A stretch of DNA of 64,000 nucleotides from NCBI RefSeq assembly GCF_014905175.1, contig NC_057793.1:806001-870000 (forward strand). Direction: 5' to 3'. Shown piece by piece: positions 36,446-49,006 of this stretch. The DNA is from Aphidius gifuensis. Taxonomy: Eukaryota; Arthropoda; Insecta; Hymenoptera; Braconidae. How positions within the stretch are numbered: position 1 is the first letter of the stretch; every line of letters begins with the position of its first letter. The notes beneath the pieces are model-generated. The model made no database searches, was not told the DNA's origin, and saw nothing but the letters and a program-made list of their open reading frames with translations. The position numbers and the translations under genes were made by a program.

Positions 36446-37288
36446 ATTAAATATTCATTTAAATATTTATTTATCATATTAAAAAATAAATAAAACAAAG
36501 TTCATATTAAAATACAATAATAACTGACTGAATTTTTTTTTCGTTTTTAATTTTAAAAATTAAAATGTTAATACATAATGTAAAAAATAAATTAAATTCG
36601 ATTATTTTTGCTTCGTTTATATCTTAACTAAATAATTAATCTATTTAAGTAAATTTATGGAAAATAATTTTTGTTATTATGAAGTTGTCTAGCTAATTGT
36701 GTATTTATTTTTTATTTTTATTTATCTACGTAATTAAATCTACAATTTAAGTAAGATTATTTTGCTGTTAAGATGATCTTTGCATAGCAAGATTTTATCA
36801 ATCAGTTCTTCGTTCATACGAATAATCCAAATAATACTTGATGCTCTATCACTTTTATCAATGAAAATTGTAAAAACAAAACAATTTTTAAACTCAAAAT
36901 TTCATCTTTCATTTGACGTTTTTTTGTTATTTTTTTCTTTTTTCTATTCATACTTTTTTAAAAGATTTAATTAAAAATAATAACTATTTGTTTGTTATTA
37001 TTTTTTCATCACAATCTCAAAAGTAGTTGATAGATATTTAATAGAATTGTTGTTAAATGCAACGTCATTCAACGATTTTTTTTGTAAAACATATTTAAGT
37101 TATTTATTTTTTTTTTAAGATTTTTTTAAGTTTTTTCATTCGTTTTGGGATAAGAGACCCAATTATTTGCGTCATTTGTTCCCAGCATTATCGTATCACT
37201 TGATTTTAAAAAAGACATTCTATTGTCATCATAAATTGATAAAGTAAATGTCAAAATTTTATATTTATAATAAAATCATGAAATTTAC
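36446..37288. other. Intergenic stretch between convergent genes
   Basis: 3' flanks of the NXF gene (+) and the choline kinase gene (-). An AATAAA lies at 36486-36491, about 40 bp after the NXF stop, and fits its poly(A) signal. Nothing else is supported. Confidence 0.5.
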
Positions 37289-40200
37289 TCAGTCTGTTAT
37301 TTCCTCCTTTCTTTTGATGCCACAACGAGCTGATTCAGAGCTAATTTTTTCTTTCAACTGTTGATAGTTTCTCAATCTTGATGCAGCATAATCCTTAAAA
37401 AATAATTAACAATTAAATAATTATCAATTGTTGTATTTAAAAGTAAAATAAATAAATAAACTTACCATGTAACCAAATGGTATTTGTGAATGACGAACAT
37501 TAACAATACTCCACAAACTCCAAAACAAATGACTTGCCAATGAAAATATTTTAATTTCTTCCAACAAACGTTGCTCTTCAAGTGTTCCCTCTTTTCCCAT
37601 TGTCTTCAAGTAGCTTCTGATAAAACGGAGCTATAGAAAAAAAATTAAAAATACTATTACTAAACTATTTCGCTGAGAAATTTTCATAAATTTTCAAGCT
37701 ACTTAAATAAAAATTAAAAAAAAAAAAATATCATTATTATTTTAAGGTAATTCCGTTTACAAATTATAACACATGATAAACATTATGGTGTCTCAAAATA
37801 TATATAAAAAATAAAAATATTGATTTCAAAATTAATTAGAGTATTGTCAATTAATGAATGAATAATGAATTTAAAAAAAAAACTAAATAATCAAATTAAT
37901 CGTTAATATTTACACCCACATTGTAAACTCGTCAGGTATAATTAATATTTTATAAATATTATTTATTTAAACGTATAAATAAAAGCCAAAAAAAATCGAA
38001 ATTTTAATTTTTAAATTTCAGCAAATAAATACTTAATAGCGTTATTTTTATAAAAAAAAATTAAAAAAATAAAAATTATTAAAAATTAAAAAATGAGATA
38101 GAATGTGTGTGTGTTTGTGTAAGTGGGTGTTTTTTTTTTTTTTTTTTTCTAATTAATAAACAAGCATTCAAGAAGAAAAAAAAAAATATAAAATAAATTA
38201 ATTTGGATAGTTAAAAATTAAATTGATAAATATGTTAAAATGTTTATCAAACGATGGAAAAAAAAAAAAAAAAGTGTGACAATATATTTGAAGTATACAG
38301 ATATACATGTAATATTTTACAATAATATCTTATACCCTTGTTAATAGAGTGCCTCGTATTTTTAAGTAGAAAAAATTGCCAATATTGAAAACTAGGATGT
38401 TTATCAATGATAAATTCACGGATATAATTTATATTGAATAATTGAAATAGAGTGCGTATTGACGGTACTCTATTGTTGTTGATATAGAGATGTTTGACGA
38501 TCCAATATGCCCAATGTTGGTTGGGCTCTCAGACAGTCAGTTGGTCTCAATTGAGCTCTTTCACTTTGACTCTTGCGTAGATTCCCACTGTTAGTCATTC
38601 CAGCAAAATGATGACACTTCATCATCACATTAGTCTTTGGCTTCTCCACAATATGTTGACAGGCCTTCAGCCTTCTCTCAGTGTTTTGTGATCCTGTGAA
38701 ACTAACACATACACGAGCAACGCACGCCAACGTTTGGCTACTTTTCCCTCAACTAACTTTGCTTTTTTTTTTTTATATGTTTAAAAAATAAAATACTTAA
38801 TCATTATGTACACAAAATTATGAAAAATTTTAATATTTACATTTGATAATATCAAGACAAATTAATTGTTTAAAAATTTTTATATTTTTCTCAATCAAAT
38901 TATGTTACCGATTGTGTACGACATTGATATTTTTTTATTTTATTTTTTAAATATATTTAATCGAAATAATATACTCAGGGGGAAACGAAATATAAGCAGA
39001 AAAAAAAATAAAAAAAAAATATAGGTAATAATAAATTTCGAATAGTTTTTTCTATGTGAACAAATAATGAATGAATTTCGATCTTACCCTAGTCATAATT
39101 GTTTTTTTTTTTTCGTTTTTACTTTGCTTTTCTTTTTTTACCCAACCCAGTCCCCAAAGTGTAACATACCTTTTGTTCATCAGTAGGTCCAGCATTATTT
39201 CTCTCATGATAAAATGGATAATCCTTGGCTGTGTAATCGTACTGCCACTCGACAAAATGATTAGCAAGATCAAAGCCACGATAATTATATGAACAATATT
39301 CAAAATCAATAATAACAAGTTCACGTTTTGTTGAATTTTGACGAAGAAGAATATTTCCTTCTTGCATATCATTGTGACAAAAAACAACTGGATATTTTTG
39401 TTGTGATACAAGATTTCTACAAAGAAAAAATAATTAAATTATACAATTGATATTAATTAATTTAAAAAATGATGAAACTTACTTGAACCATGCAATTTCA
39501 TCAGCAAGTGATACTGATTTAATTGCTTTAATATTATCTACAAGTCGTTGATCAATATCATCAATATTTTTAAGTACATCTTGAGCAGTATCAAGCCATT
39601 TGATCATTGTATTCCAAAGCCAAGTTGGTTCTTTACTTATTGGCACTTGCATTTGATGTATTGCTGCCATTTTTTCAGCTGTTAATACACTCAATTCAGG
39701 ATCAGCAAGTTCTTTTGTTAATAAAGGACGTGCTGGTATATATTCTTCAATTCTACCACCAGGAAATACACCATGAAGTTTTGGTCCAAGTTGTCGTTCA
39801 GACAATAATGCAAATATAACTGATTCAGTTATAATACCTTCAACTGCTCTTTCACCATGTGTTTGTCCATAAATACGTAATAATACTTGACGTGGTTCAC
39901 CACGAACTGGTGCAATTCCTTCTGGTAATTGTACATCATAAATCCAGTTACTAAGTCCACCACTAAAATCGAAAAAATAATTATTAATTTTAGCTTTATT
40001 TCAAATCGAAATTTTAGTTATTAATCTCGTTATTTTTTTCGACAAAAATTAATGATAATTCTTTTTACAATCATCAACAAACCTTATGTGATTAACAACA
40101 ATATTTTCAGCATTAACTTGTTTCCAAACACCTGTCAAATAATCACGACATATTCTTGCTGCGTTTGCTCTCATTTCTGGATTTTTATCAGACATCTAGA

Positions 40201-42114
40201 ACAAGTTTAAAAAAAAATTAATATTCATTCAGCTTTTTATTATAAACAAAATTAATTATTTAATTCATAAATATAGTAAAATAATACTATTATATAACTA
40301 AAAAAAAATTAAACATTGTATAACAATTTAGATAATTTAAAAGCAATTTATGTGATTTTTCTTTTTCATTTTACGTACACAATCACTGGACGGATTTCCT
40401 TTTAATTGTTGTGTATTTTTATTACTTTAAACGTAATTATTTTATTACTTGAAATATTTATAATTAATGACGTATCACAGGTGTGTCGACACAAAAAAAA
40501 AATGTTACAGAATCGATTGGACAATGAAAAAACAATGTAGAAGATTATCCAAGTTTTTTTTTATATAAATTTATAAAAGCGCTCCCTTGTGGATAGCTCA
40601 CGATAAAAGATCTATCGGTTACAATGAGCCCACTGTAATCCCCAAAAATTAATTGTTTAAATTGTTTATTGTTAATATTTATTGTAAATATTTTATATTA
40701 TGTCTAAATTGCATAAAAAAACCAGGACATCAAACGAGTTTGCGCACCAATTTTCGATCAATATAAATTTTTTTTTTTTGTAAATAAAACAATGACGTAT
40801 AAAATTGCACAGTGTTTTCATATTAATTATAGTCATGTTGTTATTTTTATAGTCAATTTATTATTTGCTCAATTGGAATATTACTATAAATAATAATATT
40901 GACATTAAAAAATTTATAATAATTTTTACATTGCATTGAGGGTGACGTGTTTTTTAAAAAATAGCACGTGGCTATTGTTTACATGAACTGTTTGAATTCA
41001 CGAATAATATTATACTACAAAATAAATGTTTATAAAATATTTTCACAAAGAAAAATTTATCAACACGTGATTGATTTTATTACGTTGTTATTTAATTTTT
41101 TTTTTCTAATTATTGGTTTAATTAAAACCAGTTTTTTGCGTATAAAAAGTGTCAATGACAAAAAATAAAAATAAACAAGATATTATTTTCTCAGACAATT
41201 TTATGAATCATAATTATAAAAACGCAATATTTGCTCTATATTTATAAAACAAGAAATATTTTATTTTCAAGTCAAGATAAATATATAGTTGAAAAAAAAT
41301 AAAATAAAAATGTAATTTGAGTTAATAATAAGCTTGAAATGTTTGTCAACTTACATGTCTTAAATTCTATTTTATTCAAGATAAAAAAAATTGATAAATA
41401 TTATTATTATTAATAATAATAATAATAAAAGATCATTAAGTAGAAATTTTTGAATCAAATAAAAATAAAAGTCTAATAAATTACATGTTGAATGTTTTAG
41501 AATTTATTCATACTATTTATTTTTTTTGTTAATGAAGATAGATGTAATTTGATTATACATATTGATATTTGCATTAATATATTTTAAAATATACGTATTG
41601 CTAATGATACGGCTTCTTGGAATGAAAATTAAAAATAAAAATATAAAATTTACCTCCAACTGAGGTCAGGTTAAATTTAGGACGAAATTTATTGGAGCTA
41701 AGCCACCATAAAAATATTTTTCAACTGTATAAAATTTGCAATGATCATTAAATAATTGTCATGATTTTATTTTACAAATATTTTCTAATTTAATGATGTT
41801 ATTAACAAGTTTATTAATAATTTTAAAATGGTCATAAAATAAGTGGTAATTTGATTATGTTGGTGCATACTAAATACGCCATCTTGTATCGAATATCGAC
41901 CTGCAAATTATGCAGTCAATAACTTGTTATTTGTTGTAAATAATTAATTAAATTAAATTAAAAAAGTGAGTATATATTTATTTATATTTAAGAGATAAAA
42001 TTTTTTTTAAACAAATCAATTCAAGGTGTAAGTAAGAGAGAGAGGAAGAGAGAGAAAGCATAAAATATTTACAAAGAAAAAAAAAAAATTTAATACCTTA
42101 TTTGCAACTCCCAT
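37289..42114 (-). CDS. Choline/ethanolamine kinase
   Basis: Phosphorylates choline and/or ethanolamine with ATP, the first step of the Kennedy pathway for membrane phospholipids; cytosolic. Exons in order on the minus strand: 40195-40083, 39962-39483, 39416-39170, 37630-37466 and 37393-37289, all with GT..AG borders and matching phases (369 residues). The family's marks are present: GGLSNWIYD, ESVIFALLSERQLGPKLHG, the catalytic loop HNDMQEGNILL, the metal-binding line VIIDFEYCSYNYRGFD, and ASHLFWSLWSIV near the C-terminus. An acceptor (TTGTTCTAG) directly precedes the ATG at 40195, so an upstream exon exists. A good candidate is 42114-42097 (ATGGGAGTTGCAAATAAG, then GTATTA), which would add MGVANK in frame (375 residues). 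Choline versus ethanolamine preference cannot be read from the sequence. The 1.5-kb intron at 37631-39169 holds an unexplained open frame. Confidence 0.9.
38470..38730 (-). other. Unexplained open frame inside a choline kinase intron
   Basis: An 86-codon frame on the same strand as the host gene, in a 270-bp patch of balanced composition within a very AT-rich intron. A plausible acceptor (TTAGTTTCACAG ending near 38692) lies inside it. The residues (Cys, Arg, Gln and Ser rich) match nothing I know. It could be an alternative terminal exon, a non-coding RNA or a conserved intronic element. Confidence 0.2.
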
Positions 42115-42204
42115 ATTTATTATTAATAAAAAATAATATTTTCCTTGTTCTTCTGTCTGAGTTAAGTGATAAGAAAGAAAATTATTTATGTTCACAATCA
42201 AGAC

Positions 42205-42620
42205 ACTGGGTCCAAAGTTCACTGTCCTCTTTTAAATATATAAATAAAATAAACTTCAACAAATAATACTCCAAAAGAAAAATCACACAGTTTTTATAAT
42301 AATAGCCACGTGTTTAGATAATATTTCGAAAAAAATATAATTTATTAAATTTTAATTAATAAAATGTTTTTTCTAATAAACTTGTGAATTATTTTCGAAT
42401 TTCGAGTAAATTTATTGAAAACGTTAAGGATACTTTTGGTGTACGTGCAAAGTGAGAAACCAGTTGAGGTTAAATGAGGTAAAATAAAAATTCAACATTG
42501 AGGCACATTGAGGTTGGTTGTGTACAATGTACAGTGGCGGTGGTGGGGCGATCGTGGACGTGGTGGCGAGAGAGCAGTTTATCAAAAATAAAAAAAAGTG
42601 GGGGATAAAATAGCCAATGG
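42205..42620 (-). promoter_or_regulatory. Presumed promoter region of the choline kinase gene
   Basis: On the minus strand TATATATTTAAAA (about 42233-42246) precedes the candidate first coding exon (42114-42097) by about 120 bp. Further upstream, 42470-42610 is a GC-richer patch (GTGGCGGTGGTGGGGCGATCGTGG on the plus strand), which may be an alternative promoter or leader. No transcript evidence is available. Confidence 0.35.
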
Positions 42621-45240
42621 CAAAGGCGCGCGACAAACTACTGACCAATAATTTAAAATTATTGTTCGAAAAAAAATATATTTTATAATTTATTATTAAT
42701 TTTTTAAACAATTTGATAATTTAAATAGTAATTGCATCATTTTACGCGAAATGTCAATTAAATATTTCAACTAATTTTGGGATTATTTATTGGGGAAAAT
42801 GAATTTAATGATAACACTACAAATTTATAGGTGGAAAATTTGTAATTAATTTTTTTTTGATCATTATTTATCGCGAGTAATTAATTTGCTATCAAGTGGA
42901 ATCATTTTTAAGACTACCACGCGTTAAATTTTATTATAAAAATGTAAAATTATATTAAACAGAGTCTGGCAGTCAACAAGGTCAAGTTTACCAGTTTGTT
43001 TGGCTTTTTTTTTGTTTAAATAACAGCCAAGGCTTATGAAATTTGATTACATCGTTTTTATAAAGTTGAATTCTTTTTTTTTTTTTATTTATTATTTTTA
43101 TTTTTTGAATATCTAAATGACTAATATATATTTTTTTTTTTTTTTATTTTGCTTTCTGATGACTGTGAAAGTTTATTTATAAATTAAAATTGAAATAATA
43201 TTTTAGATTAAATATTTTAAACACGTGGTATAGAATGTCACAAAAAAAAAGAGAAAAAAAAATCTATTTGTGTATATTTATTTGATACTGTATCTAGTAT
43301 GATAATGTATTTTCTAGAAATGAATAAAATTATTTTTTTTATTTCTAAGAATTTATGAATTCTTAAATAAACGTATAAATTTTTCAGAGATTATTTTCGT
43401 GTTAGTTAAAGTACTTTTTATTGATCATGAAATAAAATAAATAATATAATTTTTGGAGGTGTTTTTTTCTAAAAAACGTGATGTCTTATGTGTCTATATT
43501 TTTTAAATAATTTATAAATCATAAAATGCATTTGATTTTTTTTTTATTGACAGACAATAAGTCTAGCGATAATTTGATATATTTTTTTTCTTTTTTTGTA
43601 CATTTTAAGATTAAATTTCTCGTGTCAATGTACTATTGAGCCAATAAACATTATCATGATTTATATTGTTATTATTTTTACAACAAAAGTACAAAAAGAA
43701 TAAAGTACGTTTGTTCGAGATAATATATTTAAGATGATAATCTTGAACAAATATATGTTACAAAAAAAATACTAAATTATTTAGAACAAAAAATTACAAT
43801 TATTTAATTATTGTTTATTGTTATTTACTTTTTATTTAACTGTTGTTTTTTTTTTTATTATTGTTAAATATTTCTTGCGATTACGTTTTATCATTTTAAA
43901 AAAGAAATTTTTTTTTTTTTTCATTTCGATAAGCTGTTTACTGTTATTAAAAATATCGATGACAATTTTCCACTTTGTATATGAAAAAAAAATAAAAAAA
44001 AAATACAAATTGATTATTTAAAAATACATTTAAAGATAATATAATTTTTTTTTTAAATTTAAATAAATTTTACAATAGTTGAATATTTTTATAGACATTA
44101 AAATTTAATTTTTCAATATTCATTTATTTTTTAGACAAACGTTAATTTTTCTAAACGTGTACATGGTTTTTTTGCTTTTTAAAATATAAAACTAATTAAA
44201 CACCTTGAGATAATATTCAAGCTTTAAAAAAAATTAAAGAGAAAAAATATAAAATCAATCGAGAAAGTATTTGGATACTTGATGCAACTAGACAATATAT
44301 TTTACAAGTAAAAAAAAAAGTAGGTCTTCAAAATGCTCAACCAACATTGAAGGTCATCCAGCTACAAGGAAAATTGCCAAACGTTTGACAAAGATAAAAA
44401 AAAAAAAACTTATCAGGATTCAATTTCTTGGCTAGAATAAAAAAATATATAAATTACAAAAAAAAAAAAAAATAGCTGTAATATAAAAATCGAAATTTAT
44501 TCAAATAATTTCGAATGAAATTTATTACTGATATCTAAAAGCTTTGAAAAAAAAAATTTTTTTCAATAAAATGCAAATTATTATTATTTAAAATTTAACT
44601 GGTTACATAAAAATTTTTTGAATATTTTAAAATTCATTCGGTGATAAAAAAAGTAAATAAATATATAGAAAAAAAAAATGTTGGAGTAAAAAAAATTTCA
44701 AGGTTTTAAAAAAGATTTGCAAGACTGGTTTTGGTAAAAAATATATTGTTAATAATCATTTGGGCTATGTTAATAATTATACCACAAAGAAAAAAAATAA
44801 AAAACGAATCGAAATAGAATGCCAGATCTACGTAACTTATTTCCAGTGTCATTTGATGTTGAATGCAATAATTGAGCATTTAAAAAATGAAAGGAATAAA
44901 TGTTATAAAGTCAGAGATATTTTTATAGTGACTTTATAACACTTGTCAATGTTTGCAAAATAATTAACAGATGTTTATTCAATTCAATTGTTTATCCAAG
45001 TCTTTATCTCGACCTCAAATTTATTTTTTTTTTTCTGTTTAAATTTTACAAATAATATAAATTAATTCACAAAAACAAAAAAAAAACAAAAACAAACTGC
45101 AGGATTTTTTTAAGAACAAATTATTGTGAATTTTTAATTTTTAATATTTTAATAATATTACTCATAAATAATAATATTTAAATAAAATAAAACAGCAATA
45201 CATTGGTTGTAAAAAATATTTTTTTTTTTTATTACAAACT
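42621..45240. other. AT-rich non-coding stretch
   Basis: No gene, RNA or repeat is supported. There are many A and T runs. Confidence 0.45.
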
Positions 45241-45256
45241 GTGAGGAAAAACTGGG

Positions 45257-45296
45257 TATAAAAAAAGGAAGTGAAAAAAATTTATCCTCAGTTCGG
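45257..45296 (+). promoter_or_regulatory. TATA/Initiator promoter of the small secreted-peptide gene
   Basis: TATAAAAAA starts at 45257, and the arthropod initiator TCAGTT lies at 45288-45293, with its A at 45290, 33 bp downstream. The pair sits 66 bp before the start codon at 45356. TATA and TCAGT at this spacing match a typical focused insect promoter. Confidence 0.6.
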
Positions 45297-45355
45297 TTTC
45301 AACAGACTCAAGAATATATTTTAATTTTTTTTCTGGTTAATTAAATAATATAAAA

Positions 45356-46578
45356 ATGCGTTTTAAAGCAGCAATGATTGTTGTATTATTTTTTCTTCTT
45401 GGGTAAGAGATAAAATTAATTTAATTGTTTATGTTATTTCTACAAGTAATTTACTATTTTTATTCTCCTTGGCTCAATTATAACTAATATCTTTATTGTT
45501 GTTGCTAAATTTTAATAACTGTTTTAATAATCAACAAGTAATTTGTTAATTTATACTAAACAAGTATTTTTTATTTTTTTTTCCTCAATTAAATTTAAAT
45601 ATAATTGACTAAAGTTAACAACAAAAAAATCTATAATTAAATAAAATATAATCTCTATATTTTTATATATTTTACTTGTTTATAACCCAACAATTCTAAT
45701 GTTTATAAATATTTTTTTTTGTTTTATTTTACCTGCAGAATAAATGTTAATAATTATAATCTATTTTTATTTTATTTTACCTGTAGAATATAATTTAAAT
45801 AATTAACTGAAATAGCCAATGAACATGCAAAATAAAATTAGATAACATAAATTAAAAAATCCTATTTGAAATTATTTTTATTAATAGAAAAAACAACAAA
45901 TTAAAATTGTAAAAACAACGAAATATATGTGTCAATATTTCAACAATTGTGGCACTTGTTAATTGTCTGAAAAATATAATAATTAGTATAAAAATTATTA
46001 AGACATTGAGACGTTGAAAAAAATATATCTTTTATAATTATTCAGGGTCGCGATCGTGAAAAAAATAACATTTATTTAAAAAAACTGCGTTCATTCATGT
46101 TTTTTTCATAAAAAAAAAAAACAAATTTTCATTTTATCTTATTGAATATAATTTTTTATATTTAGGATAATAACAATTTTCTATGCTTGTCAATTACCGG
46201 AATTATCAAAGACAAATTTATCCAACAATATAAAATACTTTGAGTAAGTAATTTAAAAACCATTAATCATACAAAAAATGAGAAAATAAAAATTAAACAG
46301 CTCATGATAAAAAGTAAACAAGAATAATTTTTGTTTTTTTATTTTTAATGACACAAACAAGTTGAACAATTTAAAATGATTGATATAATTTTTCCATTTA
46401 CATTGTAAATACTCCTTGAAATAATAATTAACAAGTTGAAAAAATAAATACTGGTTTTTCACTTGAATTAAAAATTACTTTGAATGTGTATACTTGATAA
46501 GATTAGATAAAACGCATCGAAATAAATTTCGATATCAATAAATTTCTGTTGTTTCACAGCCACTGCACGATAATATAA
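45356..46578 (+). CDS. Small secreted peptide, unrecognised (47 residues, three exons)
   Basis: Exons 45356-45402, 46166-46243 and 46560-46578. Borders are strong: GG/GTAAGA, TATTTAG/G, GA/GTAAGT and TTGTTTCACAG/C, and the phases agree. The product opens with a basic MRFK and a hydrophobic run (about residues 5-22), a classic signal peptide with likely cleavage after Ala23. The mature peptide of about 24 residues starts CQLPELSK and ends YFDHCTII. Its only two cysteines, near both ends (24 and 44), could close one disulfide loop. NLS at 33-35 is a glycosylation sequon. A promoter (TATA plus TCAGTT) and an AATAAA 14 bp after the stop complete the gene. I know no family for it; a hormone-like, antimicrobial or glandular peptide is possible. 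Exon 3 is very short, so another acceptor remains possible. Confidence 0.5.
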
Positions 46579-46591
46579 AAAAAATTTATCA

Positions 46592-46597
46592 AATAAA
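46592..46597 (+). terminator. Poly(A) signal of the small secreted-peptide gene
   Basis: AATAAA 14 bp after the stop codon at 46576-46578. In DNA this AT-rich the motif alone is weak, but the position fits. Confidence 0.35.
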
Positions 46598-47260
46598 AAA
46601 AAGCTAAGGTAAAAAGAAACTAGAAAGAAAAATTATTTATACATCAAAGTAAATTTCTTTTTCTCATGTTTATTAATAATAAATTATTATCAAGGTCGTT
46701 GATATTTTTGACTGATAAATAATTCAATAATGTGTCTGATTGATGATTAAATTTAAGTGAATAAGTTATAAATTTAAACGAGGCTCTTCCTCAATCCTCA
46801 CCAGCAATCCAACATGATCAGTATCATTGGTGACGACCAACTAGAAACATCATTGGCTTTCTCGAAAGTCTGTCTTTTTATAAAGCTAAATAATTAATTT
46901 ATAAAAATCCATATAAAATTTTTAAAAGCTGAAATAATAAGCTACAATTATTCTTCAAACAAAAAAGTAATGATAAATATTTTTTCTATAAAATTAAAAC
47001 TTGTATAAATTATTATTTTTTAAAAATTAAATTAATGCAACTCCCAAGTTTTTTAACAACAATAAAAAAATTTAAATTAATTATTAATATATTATATAAA
47101 TTAATTGAAGCAATTGCAATTAAGCTGGCTCAAGTTTCATCTTGAATCTTCAAGTTGTTATTTTTTAAAGAAAAAAAAAAAATCAGATAAACATTTATCA
47201 GTGTAGATAAAAAAAAAAAAAAAAACCCAACTGCTACTTTGACATGACCTACAAGTATCA
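46598..47260. other. AT-rich intergenic stretch
   Basis: Nothing supported apart from A/T runs; a patch of mixed composition near 46780-46870 shows no exon. Confidence 0.4.
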
Positions 47261-47265
47261 AAGAA

Positions 47266-47273
47266 TATAAATA
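47266..47273 (+). promoter_or_regulatory. TATA box of the galactose mutarotase gene
   Basis: TATAAATA lies 65 bp before the start codon at 47331, predicting a start near 47290-47300 and a short leader. Confidence 0.45.
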
Positions 47274-47330
47274 AAATTGACTTTATCATTAAGAAGTTTA
47301 ATCGTTTGATGTGTTTTCAACAGACTAAGC

Positions 47331-48533
47331 ATGGCATCTTCATCAATCCAAGTCCAGCCATGGGGTAAAATTGATAATCAACAAGTTAAACTTTACACAT
47401 TGAAAAATGACAAAGGCCAAGAAGTTGATGTATTAAATTATGGTGCAACAATAAGAGCCATAAGAACACAAGATAAACATGGAAAACTTGAAGATGTTGT
47501 TCTTGGTTTTGACAATATAGAAGGTAATTTATTTATCAAATTTCTAATTGACAAAATGTATAATAATTTATGTAATTTATTAAAGGATATCTTGGCAAGG
47601 ATAATGCTTATTTTGGTGCAACTGTTGGAAGAGTGGCAAATCGTATAGGAAATGGAGAATTCCACTTGGATAATGTTGATTATGTTGTATCAAGAAATAT
47701 TGGTAATGATACACTTCATGGAGGATTCAAAGGATGGAATTCAAAAATTTGGGAATCAGTTGTGCGTAATAATTCACTGGTAATGACTCTACTCAGTGAT
47801 GACAATGATGAAGGCTTTCCAGGTGCTGTTATTGCAACAGCAATATTTAAATTGACCAACAAAGGTGAACTTGTTATCGAAATGAAAGCTTGCACAACAA
47901 AAGCAACCCCAATTAATCTAACCAATCATAGTTATTTTAATCTTGCTGGTCAGGTATGTTAAACTCATCAACTTGATCATTACTAATCATCAAATTGTCA
48001 TTTAATTTTTTGATTTTTTAAAGGGTACAAATTCAGCTGAACTTTATAAACATTCAATAATGATCAATGCAAATTCTTGGACAGTCACAAATGCTGATAG
48101 TATTCCAACTGGTGAAATACGTTCTGTTGAAAAAAGCATAATGGATTTGAGAAAATCTACAACAATTGGTGATGTTATTGATAAAGTACCAGGTGGTGGT
48201 TATGATTACAATTATTGCTTACCAAAAAATAATGATAAAACATTAGAAGAAATATTTGTTGCATCTGTTATTCATCCAGGATCAGGAAGAACATTAGATG
48301 TTTATTCTAATCAACCTGGTGTACAATTTTATACTGCTAATCATTTACCAGATTATAATACAACTGGTATTATTGGAAAAAATGGAGCACGTTATTTTAA
48401 ACATGGTGCTTTATGTTTGGAAACACAAAATTATCCAGATGCTGTTAATCACGATAATTTTCCAAATAGTATTGTAAGACCTGGTGATATTTATCATCAC
48501 ATTGTTACATATAAATTTGGAGTTGAAATATAA
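47331..48533 (+). CDS. GALM: Aldose 1-epimerase (galactose mutarotase)
   Basis: Interconverts the alpha and beta anomers of galactose and related sugars, feeding the Leloir pathway in the cytosol. Exons 47331-47523, 47586-47953 and 48024-48533 (GT..AG, phases agree) give 356 residues, close to the usual 340-360. Family marks in order: VDVLNYGATI near the N-terminus, VVLGFDNIEGYLG across the first junction, YFGATVGRVANRIGNGEF, TLHGG, INLTNHSYFNLAG with the catalytic His, the sugar-pocket line VQFYTAN, and LETQNYPDAVNH with the catalytic Glu. It ends in a normal beta strand (YHHIVTYKFGVEI). The ATG at 47331 is preceded by a TATA box at a fitting distance. Nothing suggests loss of function. Confidence 0.93.
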
Positions 48534-48757
48534 TTATTACTGGATGTCATCAATGATTTATCAAAAGAAATGCAATCGATTTTTGATTATTAATTATGGT
48601 TAAATATTATCATATAAATAAATAATATTTTCACTTGTATTATTATACTGTTATTATTTTATTTTTATATTTACATATCACTCATTTTACATTTTAGATA
48701 CATTGTTATAATGTTGAATAACAAAACAAAATAAATTAGATATATCTAAATGAAAAA

Positions 48758-49006
48758 CTATGATTTTTCTGAGAGTGATGGTGATAAATTAATTTTCAAA
48801 GGATTATGTGCTTCAATATTCACTTCAGTATCAACATTTTGTAATAATCTTTCAGCACGTTGTTGGCCAATTGGAGCTGGTGCTGGTGTATACTTGTCTG
48901 ATACCAATTCCTCAATATGATACCCAATTGTTCCAACAATACCGGCGAATGGAAGCATTACGAATGGAACATATCTTACAACAAAATTTCTCACTAATAG
49001 CCACAT
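48758..49006 (-). CDS. SMIM12: Small integral membrane protein 12 homologue
   Basis: 82 residues in one exon, starting at the ATG whose complement is 49004-49006 (MWLLVRNF). The open frame runs slightly further upstream, but without an ATG. Residues 1-30 form one membrane span with the family's MW start, YVPFVMLPFAGIVGTIGYHIE segment and a short charged tail (about 35-82, QQRAERLLQN). This matches the layout of vertebrate SMIM12, whose molecular role is not settled. It is convergent with the galactose mutarotase gene, 224 bp from its stop. A GC-richer patch at 49330-49400 may be its promoter. Confidence 0.85.
   Translation of the reverse strand: MWLLVRNFVVRYVPFVMLPFAGIVGTIGYHIEELVSDKYTPAPAPIGQQRAERLLQNVDTEVNIEAHNPLKINLSPSLSEKS

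Noticed and set aside
39052..39411. 119-codon minus-strand frame over choline kinase exon 3
   Set aside because: Wrong phase; the kinase motifs (HND, IDFEY) lie in the other frame.
42424..42711. 95-codon minus-strand frame near the choline kinase promoter
   Set aside because: Its residues come from AT-rich and CCACC repeats, with no splice sites; more likely leader or promoter sequence.
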